Shown here one piece after another: positions 49,218 to 59,646 of a DNA stretch of 64,000 bases; within the stretch, counting starts at the first letter, position 1; every line of letters starts with the position of its first letter. Below the pieces are notes generated by a model that was not told the origin of the DNA, did not search any database, and saw only the letters and a list, made by a program, of their open reading frames with translations. Source of the DNA: Azorinus chamasolen (Eukaryota > Mollusca > Bivalvia > Cardiida > Solecurtidae); the NCBI GenBank assembly GCA_963576725.1, contig OY755244.1:34506446-34570445 (forward strand). Direction: 5' to 3'. The position numbers and the translations under genes are program-made.

Positions 49218-50691
49218 CACTGACGTCAATAAAAAACGCTACAATGAAAAAAGTGAATAACTTTTCTGTTTTTCAAAATATTGATATCATAACCGACACA
49301 CCATATATTTAGCTCATAACGCGTCTATTGAAGCGAAAGAAAATACGCTCTCTGGCTCCTATGTTTACAGGTATGATTAGCTGCACGTTTCGCACCTCGA
49401 CCCGTGCGCCATTGCCACGAGATTATGTCAATCGAAAAAATCAAATTTATATGCTACAGTTGATTTACAAGTGGAAATTCAAAAGGAAATCTGTCAATTA
49501 AAAGGAGATAAAATGCCGCGATTAAATAATGAAAACTGAGCATGGGCTTTAGGAATGCTAGAAAGTGGAATTTCACAAACTGACGTCGCTAGGCGATTTG
49601 GTTTTGCAAGATGCACTATTGCTAGGTTAGTTCAACGCGTAAATGCCACTGGGAGCTTAGCAGATAGGCCTCGCTCAGGTGCGCCACCTGTGACCTCTGT
49701 ACGTCAAGACGTTTATATCCTTCAACGTCACCTGCGTGACTGCTTTATAACAGCCCAATCAACTTCTTTCCAAGTTGTCTATAATCGTGGTCAGACTGTG
49801 AGCAGAAATACTGTAAGGAATTGCATGAGAGAGCGTGGGATTATCTGCAGAAGACCTCATCGTGGAGTTATTCTTACGGAACCTCACCATCGTGATCGGC
49901 GTCAATGGGGACAGAATAACCTCCAACGAAACTGGAGAACAGTCGTATTCAGTGATGAATCCAGGTTTAACCTTTCGAATGCTGACAGACGATTTCGCGT
50001 GTATAGGCGACGTCATGAACGTTTGGCACGTAACTGCATCTTGGGGTATAACAGCTACGGTGGAGGAGGCGTAATGGTTTTAAGATGGATTTCGTTGTGA
50101 TTAATGGAAATATGATAGCACAGCGCTACATAAACCAGGTTTTACGACCCGTAGTGCTTCCTATTTTCCGTCAACGTCCCGCAATGACCTTCCAACACGA
50201 TAACGCACGTCCTCCCGTAGCCCATGTGACAAGAAACTTTCTTAATGGCAACAGTATTGATGTTTTGCAATGGCCAGCCAATTCCCTGGACTGCAATCCA
50301 ATCGAACACATGTGGGACGTTCTTGGACGCCGTTTACGTCAGCGTCATCCCCAGCCACAAAACATTCAGCAATTAATACAAGCTCTACACCAGGAGTGGG
50401 CACGTATTCCACGGTACATGTTGCGTAACTTGTGTGGGTCAATGAGACGAAGATTGCAAGCAGTCATCGCAGGACACGGAGGCCATACTCGATACAGACA
50501 TTTTGGACAAGGCAATGTTTTTGTATCACCATTCTGAACATCTCAATGGCGATAATAACAAATGAAACTTTGTATACATGTTTGAAAATCTCTTTATATT
50601 GGTATTTGACAAGAGTTGTAGCTGTTACTACCATACTGTAGTAAATATGCATTCATAAATACAGGTGTAGCGTTTCTTTTTGACGTCAGTA
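49218..50691 (+). mobile_element. Tc1-like DNA transposon, decayed
   Basis: TA flanks (49216-49217, 50692-50693). Left end CACTGACGTCAATAAAAAAC, right end inverted TACTGACGTCAAAAAGAAAC; inverted repeats about 26 bp. 1474 bp, a normal Tc1 length, with one broken transposase gene inside. Confidence 0.9.
49513..50534 (+). pseudogene. Tc1/mariner (DD34E) transposase pseudogene
   Basis: The likely original start is ATG 49513. An in-frame TGA at 49537-49539 breaks it after eight codons, and the frame is open again from 49540 (next ATG 49555). The N-terminal part has the paired helix-turn-helix DNA-binding region (VARRFGFARCTIARLVQR). The catalytic domain shows VVFSDESRFNL (first Asp), then GGGGVMV. 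Around 50065-50095 the frame changes and about ten residues expected after GGVMV are missing. The second frame continues with VVINGNMIAQRYINQVL, FQHDNARPP (second Asp) and SLDCNPIEHMWD (Glu, 34 residues after the second Asp). Family length is about 340 residues, and the two parts together approach that. One stop plus one frameshift/deletion make it non-coding for a full enzyme. Confidence 0.9.
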
Positions 50692-50693
50692 TA

Positions 50694-51169
50694 TATATTG
50701 CCATAATTAAAAAACATACCATATTTGATTGAATGACCGCTGTCAGACAAAGGTAAAGCCCAGGATGCAATTATCGCATAACATCTACTTTCACACCTTG
50801 CAGCGTATTTATTAAACTAAAATGTCGGTGACTGTGGAAGTGTGAACTTGCTATTCGTTGAAAATACATTGAATGACCCAAATATTGTTTTGTAGAATTG
50901 ATTTTTTCATACCGTCGCTTTGTTATATCGGAAAAGAATTTATATAGAAATAAGAAGAGATGAACTCAGGACCATCAACGATTTTCGTAGGAACAAGAAT
51001 TGCGTTATTTTAAGTCCAGCCTGTATAATTATACATGTATCTGATTTGAAGTACAGTGATTCATGCCATGTATGTACAGGTATATATATTTAGTTTTGAA
51101 ATGCAGTGTTTCACGCAATGTATGTAGTTTTGTTTTCTCCAATTTGAAGACAACCAAAACGAATTTGAG
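50694..51169. other. No feature recognised
   Basis: AT-rich, no supported gene or palindrome. Confidence 0.4.
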
Positions 51170-51392
51170 TTAACCAACCCATTACCTCATAGGCTATTTT
51201 AGATCCTTCCTCTTTGAATAAATCTACCAAAAAGGAGCATTTACTGGAGAAAAGGAAAATTTCAGAATTGTATAGTTCTGAAACCATTGTGATAAATAAA
51301 GCATTTGCTCCTCCTGGAGCAAATGCTCTGTTTATCACAATGGTTTCAAAAAGTGACATTTACAGAGGCGTCAATATGGGTGAAAGGGTTAA
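51170..51392 (+). mobile_element. Family A TTAA MITE
   Basis: Left end has an extra CCAA after TTAA, then CCCATTACCTCATAGGC. Hairpin GCATTTGCTCCTCCTGGAGC. Right GGTGAAAGGG-TTAA. Confidence 0.88.
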
Positions 51393-51422
51393 GGAGACCA
51401 TTGGTTATCTAAAGTTAGTATT

Positions 51423-52147
51423 GTTGAACACTTATATCTCAAACTTAAATAACTTGAACTTGATTGGGATATCTTGAAGTAAAATTTCTGAAGGGAGGTG
51501 ATCGCCTGAGAGCAAAAATTGCAACACAAAAAGAGAAAACTGCAGACTCGGTTTTATTGAGTCTGTTCATGAACAGTAATTGAAAGTGCAACACTGCTCA
51601 CGCCCCCTAAGCACCGGCTTAAGCGGTATTCAATTTTCAGAACAAGAAGTGCTGAAATTCATGATCTCGAAGGATCAGAAGGTATAACAACACTGAGAAA
51701 AGTTTGGTCTTTCCAAAAATTTACAATACAAAATTATTCTAAAATGTATCACCATGCGTATCTAGAAACACATGTTACAGCTTAATGCAGGTCGAAGGAT
51801 TACTTTATTTACTGCATTAAGCTGTGAACTTGAGAAATTGTTCAGATTAGAAATCGGATGACTCGAACCTCTGTTAACCAATTCCCTCATATTTGACGCC
51901 TCTGTAAAAATGACTTTGTGAAACCATTGTGATAAATAGAGCATTTGCTCCATAGGAGCAAATGCTCTATTTATCACAATGGTTTCAAAACTACACAATT
52001 CTAAAAATTTCCTTTTCTCTAGTTAATGCTCCTTTTCAGTAGATTTATTCAAAGAGGTTGTATCTAAAAATAGCCTATGAGGTAATGGGTTAACTCAAAG
52101 TAATTTGTATCGTCCATTGAAGTTCGAGATATCGAAGTTCAGCTATA
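51423..52147. mobile_element. Pogo-like element with nested A copy
   Basis: Left TTGTTGAACACTTATATCTC and right, inverted, AGCTGAACTTCGATATCTCG are imperfect inverted ends near TA. An inner palindrome (51778-51827: ACAGCTTAATGCAG and CTGCATTAAGCTGT) resembles the G arms. An A copy (51874-52093) splits its right side. Confidence 0.55.
51874..52093 (-). mobile_element. Family A TTAA MITE
   Basis: 220 bp, TTAACCAATTCCCTCATATT to GCCTATGAGGTAATGGG-TTAA, perfect hairpin with CATAGG apex. Confidence 0.92.
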
Positions 52148-52265
52148 TTTATAATGTATGCTTACAAAATAAACAACGGTTAAAGTCCCACTATAGTTTG
52201 GTAAACTTTATTCCAGCGAATGGTGCCACAATATAAATGTAGTGAAAATACATCTTTAATGAAGC

Positions 52266-52497
52266 TTAACCCATTCCCTCATAGGCTATTTTTAGACCCA
52301 ACCTCTTTAAATAAATCTACTGAAAAGGAACATTTAATTACAAGAGAAAATGAAACTTTTAGAACGGTGTAGTTTTGAAGCAGTTGTGATAAATAAGCAT
52401 TTGCTCCTATGGAACAATGCTCTAGTTTATCACAATGATTTTAAAATACGACTTTTACTGAGGCGTTAAAAGCGGTCAATATGAGGAAATAAGTTAT
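52266..52497 (+). mobile_element. Family A TTAA MITE
   Basis: TTAACCCATTCCCTCATAGG; decayed hairpin (AAGCATTTGCTCCTATGG); right end GAGGAAATAAG-TTAT. Confidence 0.85.
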
Positions 52498-52756
52498 CCC
52501 TTTACTTCATGAATATTCATGTAAGAAATAATGATGTCATAAATATTAATTTGATAATATTTTTATATTGGCACATCAACACAGAAATTTTTAGCCACAC
52601 CAGAAACTGTAGAATAATATCTGTATAATATTTCACAAGCAAACACAGCAGAGTAACCCTGATCAGATGGCTCCTACAGGAGTCGTCTGATCTGGGTCTG
52701 CTCTTTTTGCAAAGGCTTAGCTAGCCAGAAAGGTGTATTTATGGGGTAAAGGCCAC
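52494..52756 (-). mobile_element. Family C TTAA MITE, eroded ends
   Basis: TTATCCCTTTACTTCATGAA, CATGTAAGAAATAATGATG, hairpin GATCAGATGGCTCCTACAGG with AGTC arm change, TTTATGGGGTAAAGGCC. Abuts the previous A copy. Confidence 0.8.
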
Positions 52757-53313
52757 GGCAGTAAGATTCATTTCAGTAAAACTGATGTTAAAAAATAAAT
52801 GCCATATATCATGTACAGGTCTAGCTATCAATCTAAAAATGCAATATTTTAAGTAGTTGGAAAAGGCAGCTGATATTTAATGGGATTTCATGTTGAGAGA
52901 AAATGAGAGAAAATGTCCACTTTGTGGCTGATTCGAGGATTATGTAGAAACTTGTTGAAATTCTGGTTTGGAATTAAAGGCGAAATGAAATCAGCGAGGT
53001 TCATAGAATAGTATAAGCGAGTTTCTGGTACGCAATTACGAATAATTGCCACCTAATTAAAGGCATACATTGGAGTTTGATTTAGCAAAATTACTTAATA
53101 AATTACTTTCATGAAACGCCTTAGCATACTAAATTATGATTACCACCAGAAATTCTATTATAGAATTTAAGGGTTTACAATATTATGCATATCAGTGTTT
53201 GGCTCTTTAGGGGTTTTGGCCTGGCAATATATTCAAGCATGGGAAAATCGAGATCTTGCAGGAAACTGCTATATATATATGCTGTGAGCTAGTTTCCTGC
53301 CAGTTTCCCATCC
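52757..53313. other. No gene; short stem-loop near the end
   Basis: TTGCAGGAAACTGC and GCTAGTTTCCTGCC at 53256-53302 form a small stem around (TA)n. The rest is unrecognised. Confidence 0.45.
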
Positions 53314-53538
53314 TTAACCCTTTCCTCCATAAATACGCCTTAAATTTCTACGCCTCTGTAATAACCACTTCTTGAAACCATTGAGATAATAGAGCATTTG
53401 CTCCTATAGGAGCAAATACTCTATTCATCACAATGGTTTCTAACTACAAAATTTTATTTTTCTCTAGTAAATGCTCCTTTTGGGTAGATTCATTCAAAGA
53501 GGTTGGGTCTAAAACTAGCCTATGGAGGAAAGGGTTAA
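53314..53538 (-). mobile_element. Family A TTAA MITE, both ends C-like
   Basis: TTAACCCTTTCCTCCATAAA and, inverted, TTAACCCTTTCCTCCATAGG. The central A hairpin GCATTTGCTCCTATAGGAGC is intact. Confidence 0.9.
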
Positions 53539-53589
53539 AATTTTGGCCTATGCATAAATTAAAAGAGTCAAATGTTTATATGTAGATAA

Positions 53590-53812
53590 TTACAAAGTGT
53601 TATTTGTCATCAAATGGAAATCTCTCACCGCTATGGTTTGAATCTCGGCCTAAGCGTATCAATTTTTCATGTGAGGAAGCCTTCCAGCTGGCTTATGGTT
53701 GGTTAATGCTCTGCCCGGATGTTCTTCTGTGCACACATAATGCAATTTGTTTCGTGCACAGAAAAAGCTTTGGGGGTTTCCTCCACCTCCAAGTTGCGAT
53801 ATGACTGAAATA
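53590..53812 (+). mobile_element. SINE type 2, diverged
   Basis: GTTTGAATCTCGGCC (B-box-like) near 53626, then GTGAGGAAGCCTTCCAGCTG, GTTCTTCTGTGCAC, AATGCAATTTGTTTCGTGCA and GATATGACTGAAATAC. Same body as 61520-61716 and 62054-62285. Confidence 0.7.
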
Positions 53813-53815
53813 CTT

Positions 53816-54043
53816 TTAACCCTTTCCCTGTTCTATGTTTATTTCAAATTTCAATACCTAATGAATATTCATTAACAAAATAGTTATAAAGAAATATGCA
53901 AGGTGGACCATTGTAGACATTTCAGAAAGCAAAGAAACAGATCTATCAGATTATATTAGCAAAATGAGCAGACCCTGATCAGACGGCTCCTCTACTCTGT
54001 TTGCAAATGTGTGAAAACACGTTTATATAAGGGAAAGGGTTAA
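53816..54043 (+). mobile_element. Family B TTAA MITE, hairpin half lost
   Basis: TTAACCCTTTCCCTGTTCTA to AAGGGAAAGGG-TTAA. The right hairpin arm is deleted (AGACGGCTCCTCTACTCTG). Confidence 0.88.
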
Positions 54044-54571
54044 GGAACATAAAACCTGATGCAAACAAGTCCTCAAATTGAAAGTGGTAATAATGTTTTA
54101 GAACACTTAGCCAGTGCTTTAAATAAGGTGCTTAAGTGCGTTTTTTACGCATAGTTTTCATAAAAAAAAAAAAACATGTTTAATTTAAACTCGGACCGTG
54201 TGTTCTGAAATGCATTTAGGAAATTGCGTACATATTTTAATTGTCAGACTGCATTTCACCCTGTCAATTTTGTTTTCAAATTAGATTGCAATGAACTGTC
54301 AGTAACAAAGTTTGGTCTGGTATATTAATAGTGAGAACCATTAAAAAGTCAAGGTTGATTATGTAGCTCTACATCAAATATAGGGGTACCGGAATTGATC
54401 GCCTTTGTCAAATGGGTGAGAAGGGGCTGGGGCTGAGAAGTAGTCACATTGCAAGCATCTGACTGATGTCAAATTTACTAAAAATGTCCATTTCATTTGC
54501 TTCCAATCTTGTTTTAGCATTTCATTTTGAATGGAAGCATTGAAAACATATGTGTGCATATATATACATAT
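54044..54571. other. No feature recognised
   Basis: No supported gene or repeat copy. Confidence 0.4.
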
Positions 54572-54797
54572 TTAACCAATTACCTCATAGGCTAATTTTT
54601 GATCCAGCCTGATCTACCAAAAAGGAGCATTAACTAGAGAAAAGGGACGTTTTAGAATTTTGTAGTTCTGAAACAATTGTGATAAATAGAGCAGTAAAAT
54701 TTTGCTCCTTAGGAGCAAATGCTCTATTTATCACAATGGTTTCAAAAGGTGACTATTACAGAGGCGTAGAAAGGTGTATTTAGGGAGGATAGGGTTA
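54572..54797 (+). mobile_element. Family A TTAA MITE, mosaic ends
   Basis: Left TTAACCAATTACCTCATAGG (A-type), right AGGCGTAGAAAGGTGTATTT...GGATAGGGTTAA (C-type). Hairpin AAATTTTGCTCCTTAGGAGC. Confidence 0.9.
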
Positions 54798-55104
54798 ACA
54801 TGCAATAATTATCTGGAGCACTGAGAAACATTTTGTGAATATGATTTATTGAGTAAACTCATGTCTGCCCATATATAGTGGCCCAGATCGAGCAAGCTCA
54901 AAATTCTATCACAAAAAATTCAATTCATACCGTCATTATTTCTTACATGAAAATTGATGCGGTAAATGTATAAAGTCATGTTCTGTCGAATTTTCACGTT
55001 AATCAATCAATTAACTCCAAAAGTTGTACATGTATGTCCTTATTATTAACATATTAGTAACCTACAGTCTTATTTTCCTACAAATATATATATTACACTA
55101 AATG
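54798..55104. other. No feature recognised
   Basis: AT-rich; a short C-like phrase (CATTATTTCTTACATGAAAA) near 54935 is all I see. Confidence 0.4.
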
Positions 55105-55299
55105 TTAACCCATTACCTCATAGGCTATTTTTAGACCCAACTTCTTTGAACAAATCTACCAGAAACGAGCATTTACTAGAGAAAAGGAAAATTTTAGAAT
55201 TGTGTAGTTTTGAAACCATTGTGATAATTTATCACAATGGCTTCGTAAAATTACTTTTGCAAAGGCGTCAAAAGGCGTCAATATGAGGGAATGGATTAA
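55105..55299 (+). mobile_element. Family A TTAA MITE, hairpin apex deleted
   Basis: TTAACCCATTACCTCATAGG to GAGGGAATGGATTAA. The hairpin is reduced to ACCATTGTGATAATTTATCA then CAATGG, a symmetric deletion. Confidence 0.9.
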
Positions 55300-55536
55300 A
55301 GATATCTTAATACTGATAAAACATTTAGAAAGCCCGACTTTTGAAGAGAGAGAATAATACTTTGTCGATTTTTAGCAAATCAATGGACATGTTTGGCCAA
55401 GCTGCGATTGACTCGCTGTGGATTTCTGAACAACACTATGAATATAAATTAGGTGCTTACAACAATAGCTGACACGAGTCAGTCAAAAATGAAACCGAGC
55501 AAATCAAAAACAAATATCTTTTGTGTAATACATTAT

Positions 55537-55753
55537 ACAATTAAAACCCTCTCTAAACAGATGTTAAAATTTACTATTAGTCTTGGAAACAGGTGGCAGC
55601 TAAATGCAGGAAACAGGTGGCAGCTAAATGCAGGGTGAAAGTCATACAGAAAGCTCCTGTAGGAGCTTTCTGTATGACTGCAGTAAGCAGCCACCTGGCT
55701 AAAGGTATATAAGTTCTTCTCTACTAGAAGTTTGATTTAGAGGGGTTTTGCTG
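55537..55753. mobile_element. Family G (TA-flanked) MITE
   Basis: Ends CAATTAAAACCCTCTCTAAA and, inverted, CAGCAAAACCCCTCTAAATC, with TA flanks. Left arm AGGTGGCAGCTAAATGCAGG is duplicated in tandem (55587-55633). Hairpin TCATACAGAAAGCTCCTGTAG, inverse. Confidence 0.85.
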
Positions 55754-55824
55754 TATTCACATCGAAATTTGTTTGTACAGATTATTGAGTTTATGACATT
55801 CTGGTGAATGGTTCGGACACATTT

Positions 55825-56261
55825 TTATGCCCCCCCCCCCCCCCCCCCCCCCCCCCGATCAGATCTAGGGGCATATTGTTTTTGACCTGTATGTCAGTGT
55901 CTGTTTGTCCGTTTGTCTGTTTGTCACCAACCTTAACATTGGTCATAGCTTTTGAACACTTACAAATATAGACTTGATATTTGGCATGCATATGTATCTC
56001 ATTAATCCGTTCATTTTGAGGGCTGACATGTCAAGGTGAAGGTCATCCTTCAAGGTCAGAGGTCAAATATATAGGTCAAATCACAGACTTTAACTTTGGC
56101 CATAACTTTTGAACCACTAGGGATAGAGACTTGATATTTGGCATGCATGTTTATCTCATGAAGCTGCACATTTTGAGGGGTGACATGTCATGGTCAAGGT
56201 CATCCTTTAGGGTCAAAGGTCAAATTGGGCGGGTCATAGTGTTTCACAAATACATCTTGTT
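55825..56261. mobile_element. Hairpin-start element with poly-C, CTTGTT end
   Basis: ATGCCCC..., a C run of about 28, GGGGCATAT, GTCTGTTTGTCCGTTTGTC, then two units of about 165 bp (TTTGAACACTTACAAATATA / TTTGAACCACTAGGGATAGA, GACTTGATATTTGGCATGCA, GGTCATCCTT). End ACATCTTGTT. Confidence 0.75.
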
Positions 56262-56411
56262 GATCTTGTAACAATAAAATTTTCTCTTTTTATTGATACA
56301 AACAACACTTTCCTTACTCTTTAGTACAAAGTTAAGTATCAAGTTACATAGACTCTGATTCTGAAGTCATTTCGTTACACAAATTTTGTGAAAATGTATG
56401 AGAACACATCT

Positions 56412-56607
56412 TTAACTCATTGCTCGATAACAACAGTTGTCATCTGCTTCATTTCTTCAACTGAAATTTGTTATTTCTTTGAACAAATATGGTCATCGTG
56501 TCAAACAGTTTGGATCCTGATGAGATGCTGCATGATGTGGCGTCTCATCTGGATCCAAACTGCGTGCATGGGTAATCACGGTTTTGCTGCTAGCGTGCAA
56601 AGAGTAA
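56412..56607 (+). mobile_element. Family E TTAA element
   Basis: TTAACTCATTGCTCGATAAC, hairpin GGATCCTGATGAGATGCTGC, inverse with two changes, then GCTAGCGTGCAAAGAGTAA. Confidence 0.82.
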
Positions 56608-56899
56608 GACCACTTGTACTGGCACAAAGTGGCAGTGTTATTGAGTCAGACTCAGTGATACAGATAAAGATGCTCTAGATAAAGCTAAAATTGTCATTTA
56701 TCCAGTAAACCCATTAGAGAAATTAGGAGATATTTTTAAATGTTTGAATCTATTTCATCTACTTCCTGTTTACCAACACATTGATTGAATTTTGGTGATT
56801 GTTGCATGACAAAAATTTTCATCAAAGATTTCTTCACTTGTGCAAGCTGGAATGATTTGATATTTGGTCTGAAGCATAATCATAATGAGTTGTACCGTG

Positions 56900-56976
56900 T
56901 TTACAAGAGCTGTCTGATCTGCAGCTACTTTGTTTGCAAAGGTGTTGAAAGGCATATTTATGAAGGAAAGGGTTAA
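56900..56976 (-). mobile_element. Family C right-end fragment
   Basis: AGAGCTGTCTGATCTGC, TTTGTTTGCAAAGGTG, GAAGGAAAGGG-TTAA. The left half is lost. Confidence 0.7.
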
Positions 56977-57151
56977 CTCATTCTCTCCTAGACTATTTTT
57001 AGGCTCAACCTCATTGAATTAATCTACTGAAAAGGAGCATTAATTATAGAAAAAGAGAATTTTAGAATTGTTTAGTTTTGAAACCATTGTGATGGTTTCA
57101 AAAAACCAGTTTTACATAGGCGCAAAAAGGCGTCAGGCGAGAATGAGTTAA
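56973..57151 (+). mobile_element. Family A MITE, hairpin deleted
   Basis: TTAACTCATTCTCTCCTAGA to GCGAGAATGAG-TTAA. The hairpin is reduced to ACCATTGTGATGGTTTC. Starts at the TTAA of the preceding C fragment. Confidence 0.88.
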
Positions 57152-57167
57152 TGAATAAAGACAAATA

Positions 57168-57338
57168 CAGTAAAACTCGATACAACGAAATCTGTCTTTG
57201 TAGGCAGGTGGCTGCTTAATGCAGGGTGAAAGTCATGCAGAAAGCTCTGCATGACTTTTGCCCTGCATTGAGCTGCCACCTGTCTTACAGATTGATAATG
57301 ATATATGTTTTAGCGATTAAATTACCGGGATTTTACCG
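57168..57338. mobile_element. Family G (TA-flanked) MITE
   Basis: CAGTAAAACTCGATACAACG and, inverted, CGGTAAAATCCCGG, TA flanks. Arms GGCAGGTGGCTGCTTAATGC / inverse and hairpin AAGTCATGCAGAAAGCTC-TGCATGACTTTT with shortened apex. Confidence 0.85.
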
Positions 57339-57659
57339 TATATATATAAAAATGCTCCGACACAATGATGAAATATACAAAATAATTGCAAATATGCCGC
57401 ATGTGCCATAAATTTTCCCTATTTTGAAATTGCATTAGTAAAAAATCAGATTATAAGAGATGAGATTTCTCTCTGGAATTGAGAGTCTATTATAAAATGA
57501 ACAATTAATAGCTCCTAAATTCTTTTGATCCCTATGTGGAATTTTATAACAGTTTTATTTTAGTAATTGAAATAGTATAAATTGAAGATATTTTTAGATT
57601 GCTTGAGTATGCTCAGGTGAGCTTCTGTGATCATCCCAGCCAGCCATCAACAATTTGCT
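57339..57659. other. No feature recognised
   Basis: AT-rich and without a supported gene. Confidence 0.4.
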
Positions 57660-57865
57660 GTAACCCATTTCCGCATATTAACACCTTTAATTTGACGCCT
57701 CTGTAAAAATAATTTTTTGAAATCATTGTGTTAAATAGAGCATAAATTTTGCTCCATAGGAGAAAAATTAATGCTCTCTTTATCACAATGATTTCAAAGC
57801 TACCCAATTCTATCAATTTAATCAAAGAGGTGGGATCTAAAAAAGCCTAAGTGGGAATGGTTTAA
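57660..57865 (-). mobile_element. Family A TTAA MITE, diverged
   Basis: GTAACCCATTTCCGCATATT; hairpin AAATTTTGCTCCATAGGAG; right AAGTGGGAATGG-TTTAA. Confidence 0.85.
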
Positions 57866-57982
57866 ACAACATCTGCTCTGAAACAACAAGATAGAATGTA
57901 ACCAAACATTACATGTACACAATGTATCATGTCATATCAAAAAATGGCAACAATAGGAAATGCAACTAATGGGAAATATCTT

Positions 57983-58246
57983 TTAACCCTTTCCCTGTTC
58001 TATATTTATTAAAAATTTCAATACCCACTGATTATTCATTGGCAAAATACATGTAGTTATAATAGAATATGGAAGATGGAACATTGTAGCTATTTTAGAA
58101 AGTAAAGGAGCAGATCTGTCAAATTCCATGAGCAAATAGAACATATTCTAGTCAGACGGCTCCTAGGCTCCTATAGGAGCTGTCTGATCTGGGTCTACTC
58201 TGTTTGCAAATGCATGAAAACATGTTTATATGAAGGAAGGGGTTAA
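57983..58246 (+). mobile_element. Family B TTAA MITE
   Basis: 264 bp. The hairpin has a duplicated GGCTCCTA unit before the apex. Right GAAGGAAGGGG-TTAA. Confidence 0.9.
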
Positions 58247-58822
58247 ACACCTTTTCTGAAACTAGAAGTCAAAATTGAAGTGATTCGAATAGCCTTCTGG
58301 TGATCCTCTACCAAAATTGCAAAAACCAAGTTGATTTGCAAAAAAACATGGCTGCCAGGGATGGAAATAAATAATATTTTATTATATCTCATTAACATTG
58401 GCTGCCAGGGACTGGGCTAGATTTCCTTACTAGTATATTTCTATATTATTGTTTTGTCGGAATAAAAGCCCATCAGGGCTTATGTTATTATGTTATGAAT
58501 ATCCGACGTTAAATAAAACTTGTCTTATGTCTTACAAATCTTCTTCTCTATTTATATAACCGATGGTTCAATTTGAATGGATTTTGGTAGGAATAGTCCC
58601 CTAGTGACCCTTTATCAACATGGATAAAACCATACTGATAAAAACGTGTTCAAGTTAAGCAAGTGATAAATATTACAAGTCGGCATAGAGTCAGCAGATA
58701 ACATAAGCTCTATCAAGCTTTTAACACCAACATTAACTTGTAACACTGACATGCTTATGTCTGAAAGAAGATGGCTGCCAGAGATTGGCTAAATTTTAAA
58801 AACTTAAAAAAAACTTTTCCCC

Positions 58823-59047
58823 TTGACCCATTCCCTCATAGGCTATTTTTAGATCCAATCTCTTTATATAAATCTATGAAAAAGGAGCATTTACTAGAGA
58901 AAAGGAGACTTTTAGAATTGTGCAGTTTTTAAACCAATCATTTTGATAAATAAAGCATTTGCTCTTGTGGAGCAAAATGCTCTGTTTATCACAATGGTTT
59001 CTAAAAAAAAGAAGTGTCAAAAGGCATCAATATGAGGGAATTGGTTA
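58823..59047 (+). mobile_element. Family A TTAA MITE, eroded ends
   Basis: TTGACCCATTCCCTCATAGG to GAGGGAATTGGTTAG. Hairpin AAAGCATTTGCTCTTGTGG. Confidence 0.85.
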
Positions 59048-59214
59048 GTTAACTGGGTCCAATTCAAATGGTATTTACTAAGATAGGAATAGTCTTATGG
59101 TGACTACCAAAATTGCTAAAACTCATAAAAACATGGCTGCCAGGGGCGGGGCTAAATTATTGTATATGTCTATGTGGAAAACTTTATAAAAAGAATCTTT
59201 TTTCCTAATTACCA

Positions 59215-59400
59215 TTAATCCTTTACTCCATTAATATGCTTTTCTACGCCTTTGCAAACAGATTAAACCCAGATCAGACTGCTCCTATAGGAGCAGTCTG
59301 ATCAGTGTCTGTTCTGTTTGCTTATGATATGATATAAATATGAATCTTCAGTTTCTGACATGAACAAAAATTCCTGTGTCCATGTGTTATAATTTTTTTT
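59215..59400 (+). mobile_element. Family C MITE, right end lost
   Basis: TTAATCCTTTACTCCATTAA. Hairpin GATCAGACTGCTCCTATAGG with fully matching inverse, so both arms differ from the usual GATGG/CCATC. Cut after the TTCCTGTGTCC region. Confidence 0.82.
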
Positions 59401-59646
59401 TAAAAAAATGAATGGTTCAATAAAAATGGCATTTGGTAGGAATTAGTCATATGTTGACCATGTATCAAAAATCTCAAAAAAAAAACCCATGGCTGCCTGG
59501 GGTTTTTGGTTTAAATTTCCTCATTTGTCTGTTGGGAAAACTAAAACTAAAACTCTTCTGCATGGTGGTCCAATTTGAATAGTATTTGGTAATAATAGGC
59601 TACAATTTGCAGGTGAGCAATATATGGCCATCATTGCCCTCTTGTT

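Larger units (their letters stand above)
58250..59646. mobile_element. Tandem-core element with CTTGTT end, interrupted
   Basis: The core phrases ACATGGCTGCCAGGG, AATTTGAATGG and TGGTAGGAATAGTC repeat. The end GGTGAGCAATATATGGCC, CCCTCTTGTT is at 59600-59646. Inserts: an A copy (58823-59047) and a C copy (59215-59400). A segment at 58440-58530 (GGAATAAAAGCCCATCAGGG, GACGTTAAATAAAACTTG) may be a SINE tail. Confidence 0.5.

Noticed and set aside
48910..49260. 116-codon ORF as a small gene
   Set aside because: Runs through the Tc1 left inverted repeat, has no domain, and composition is that of AT-rich intergenic DNA.
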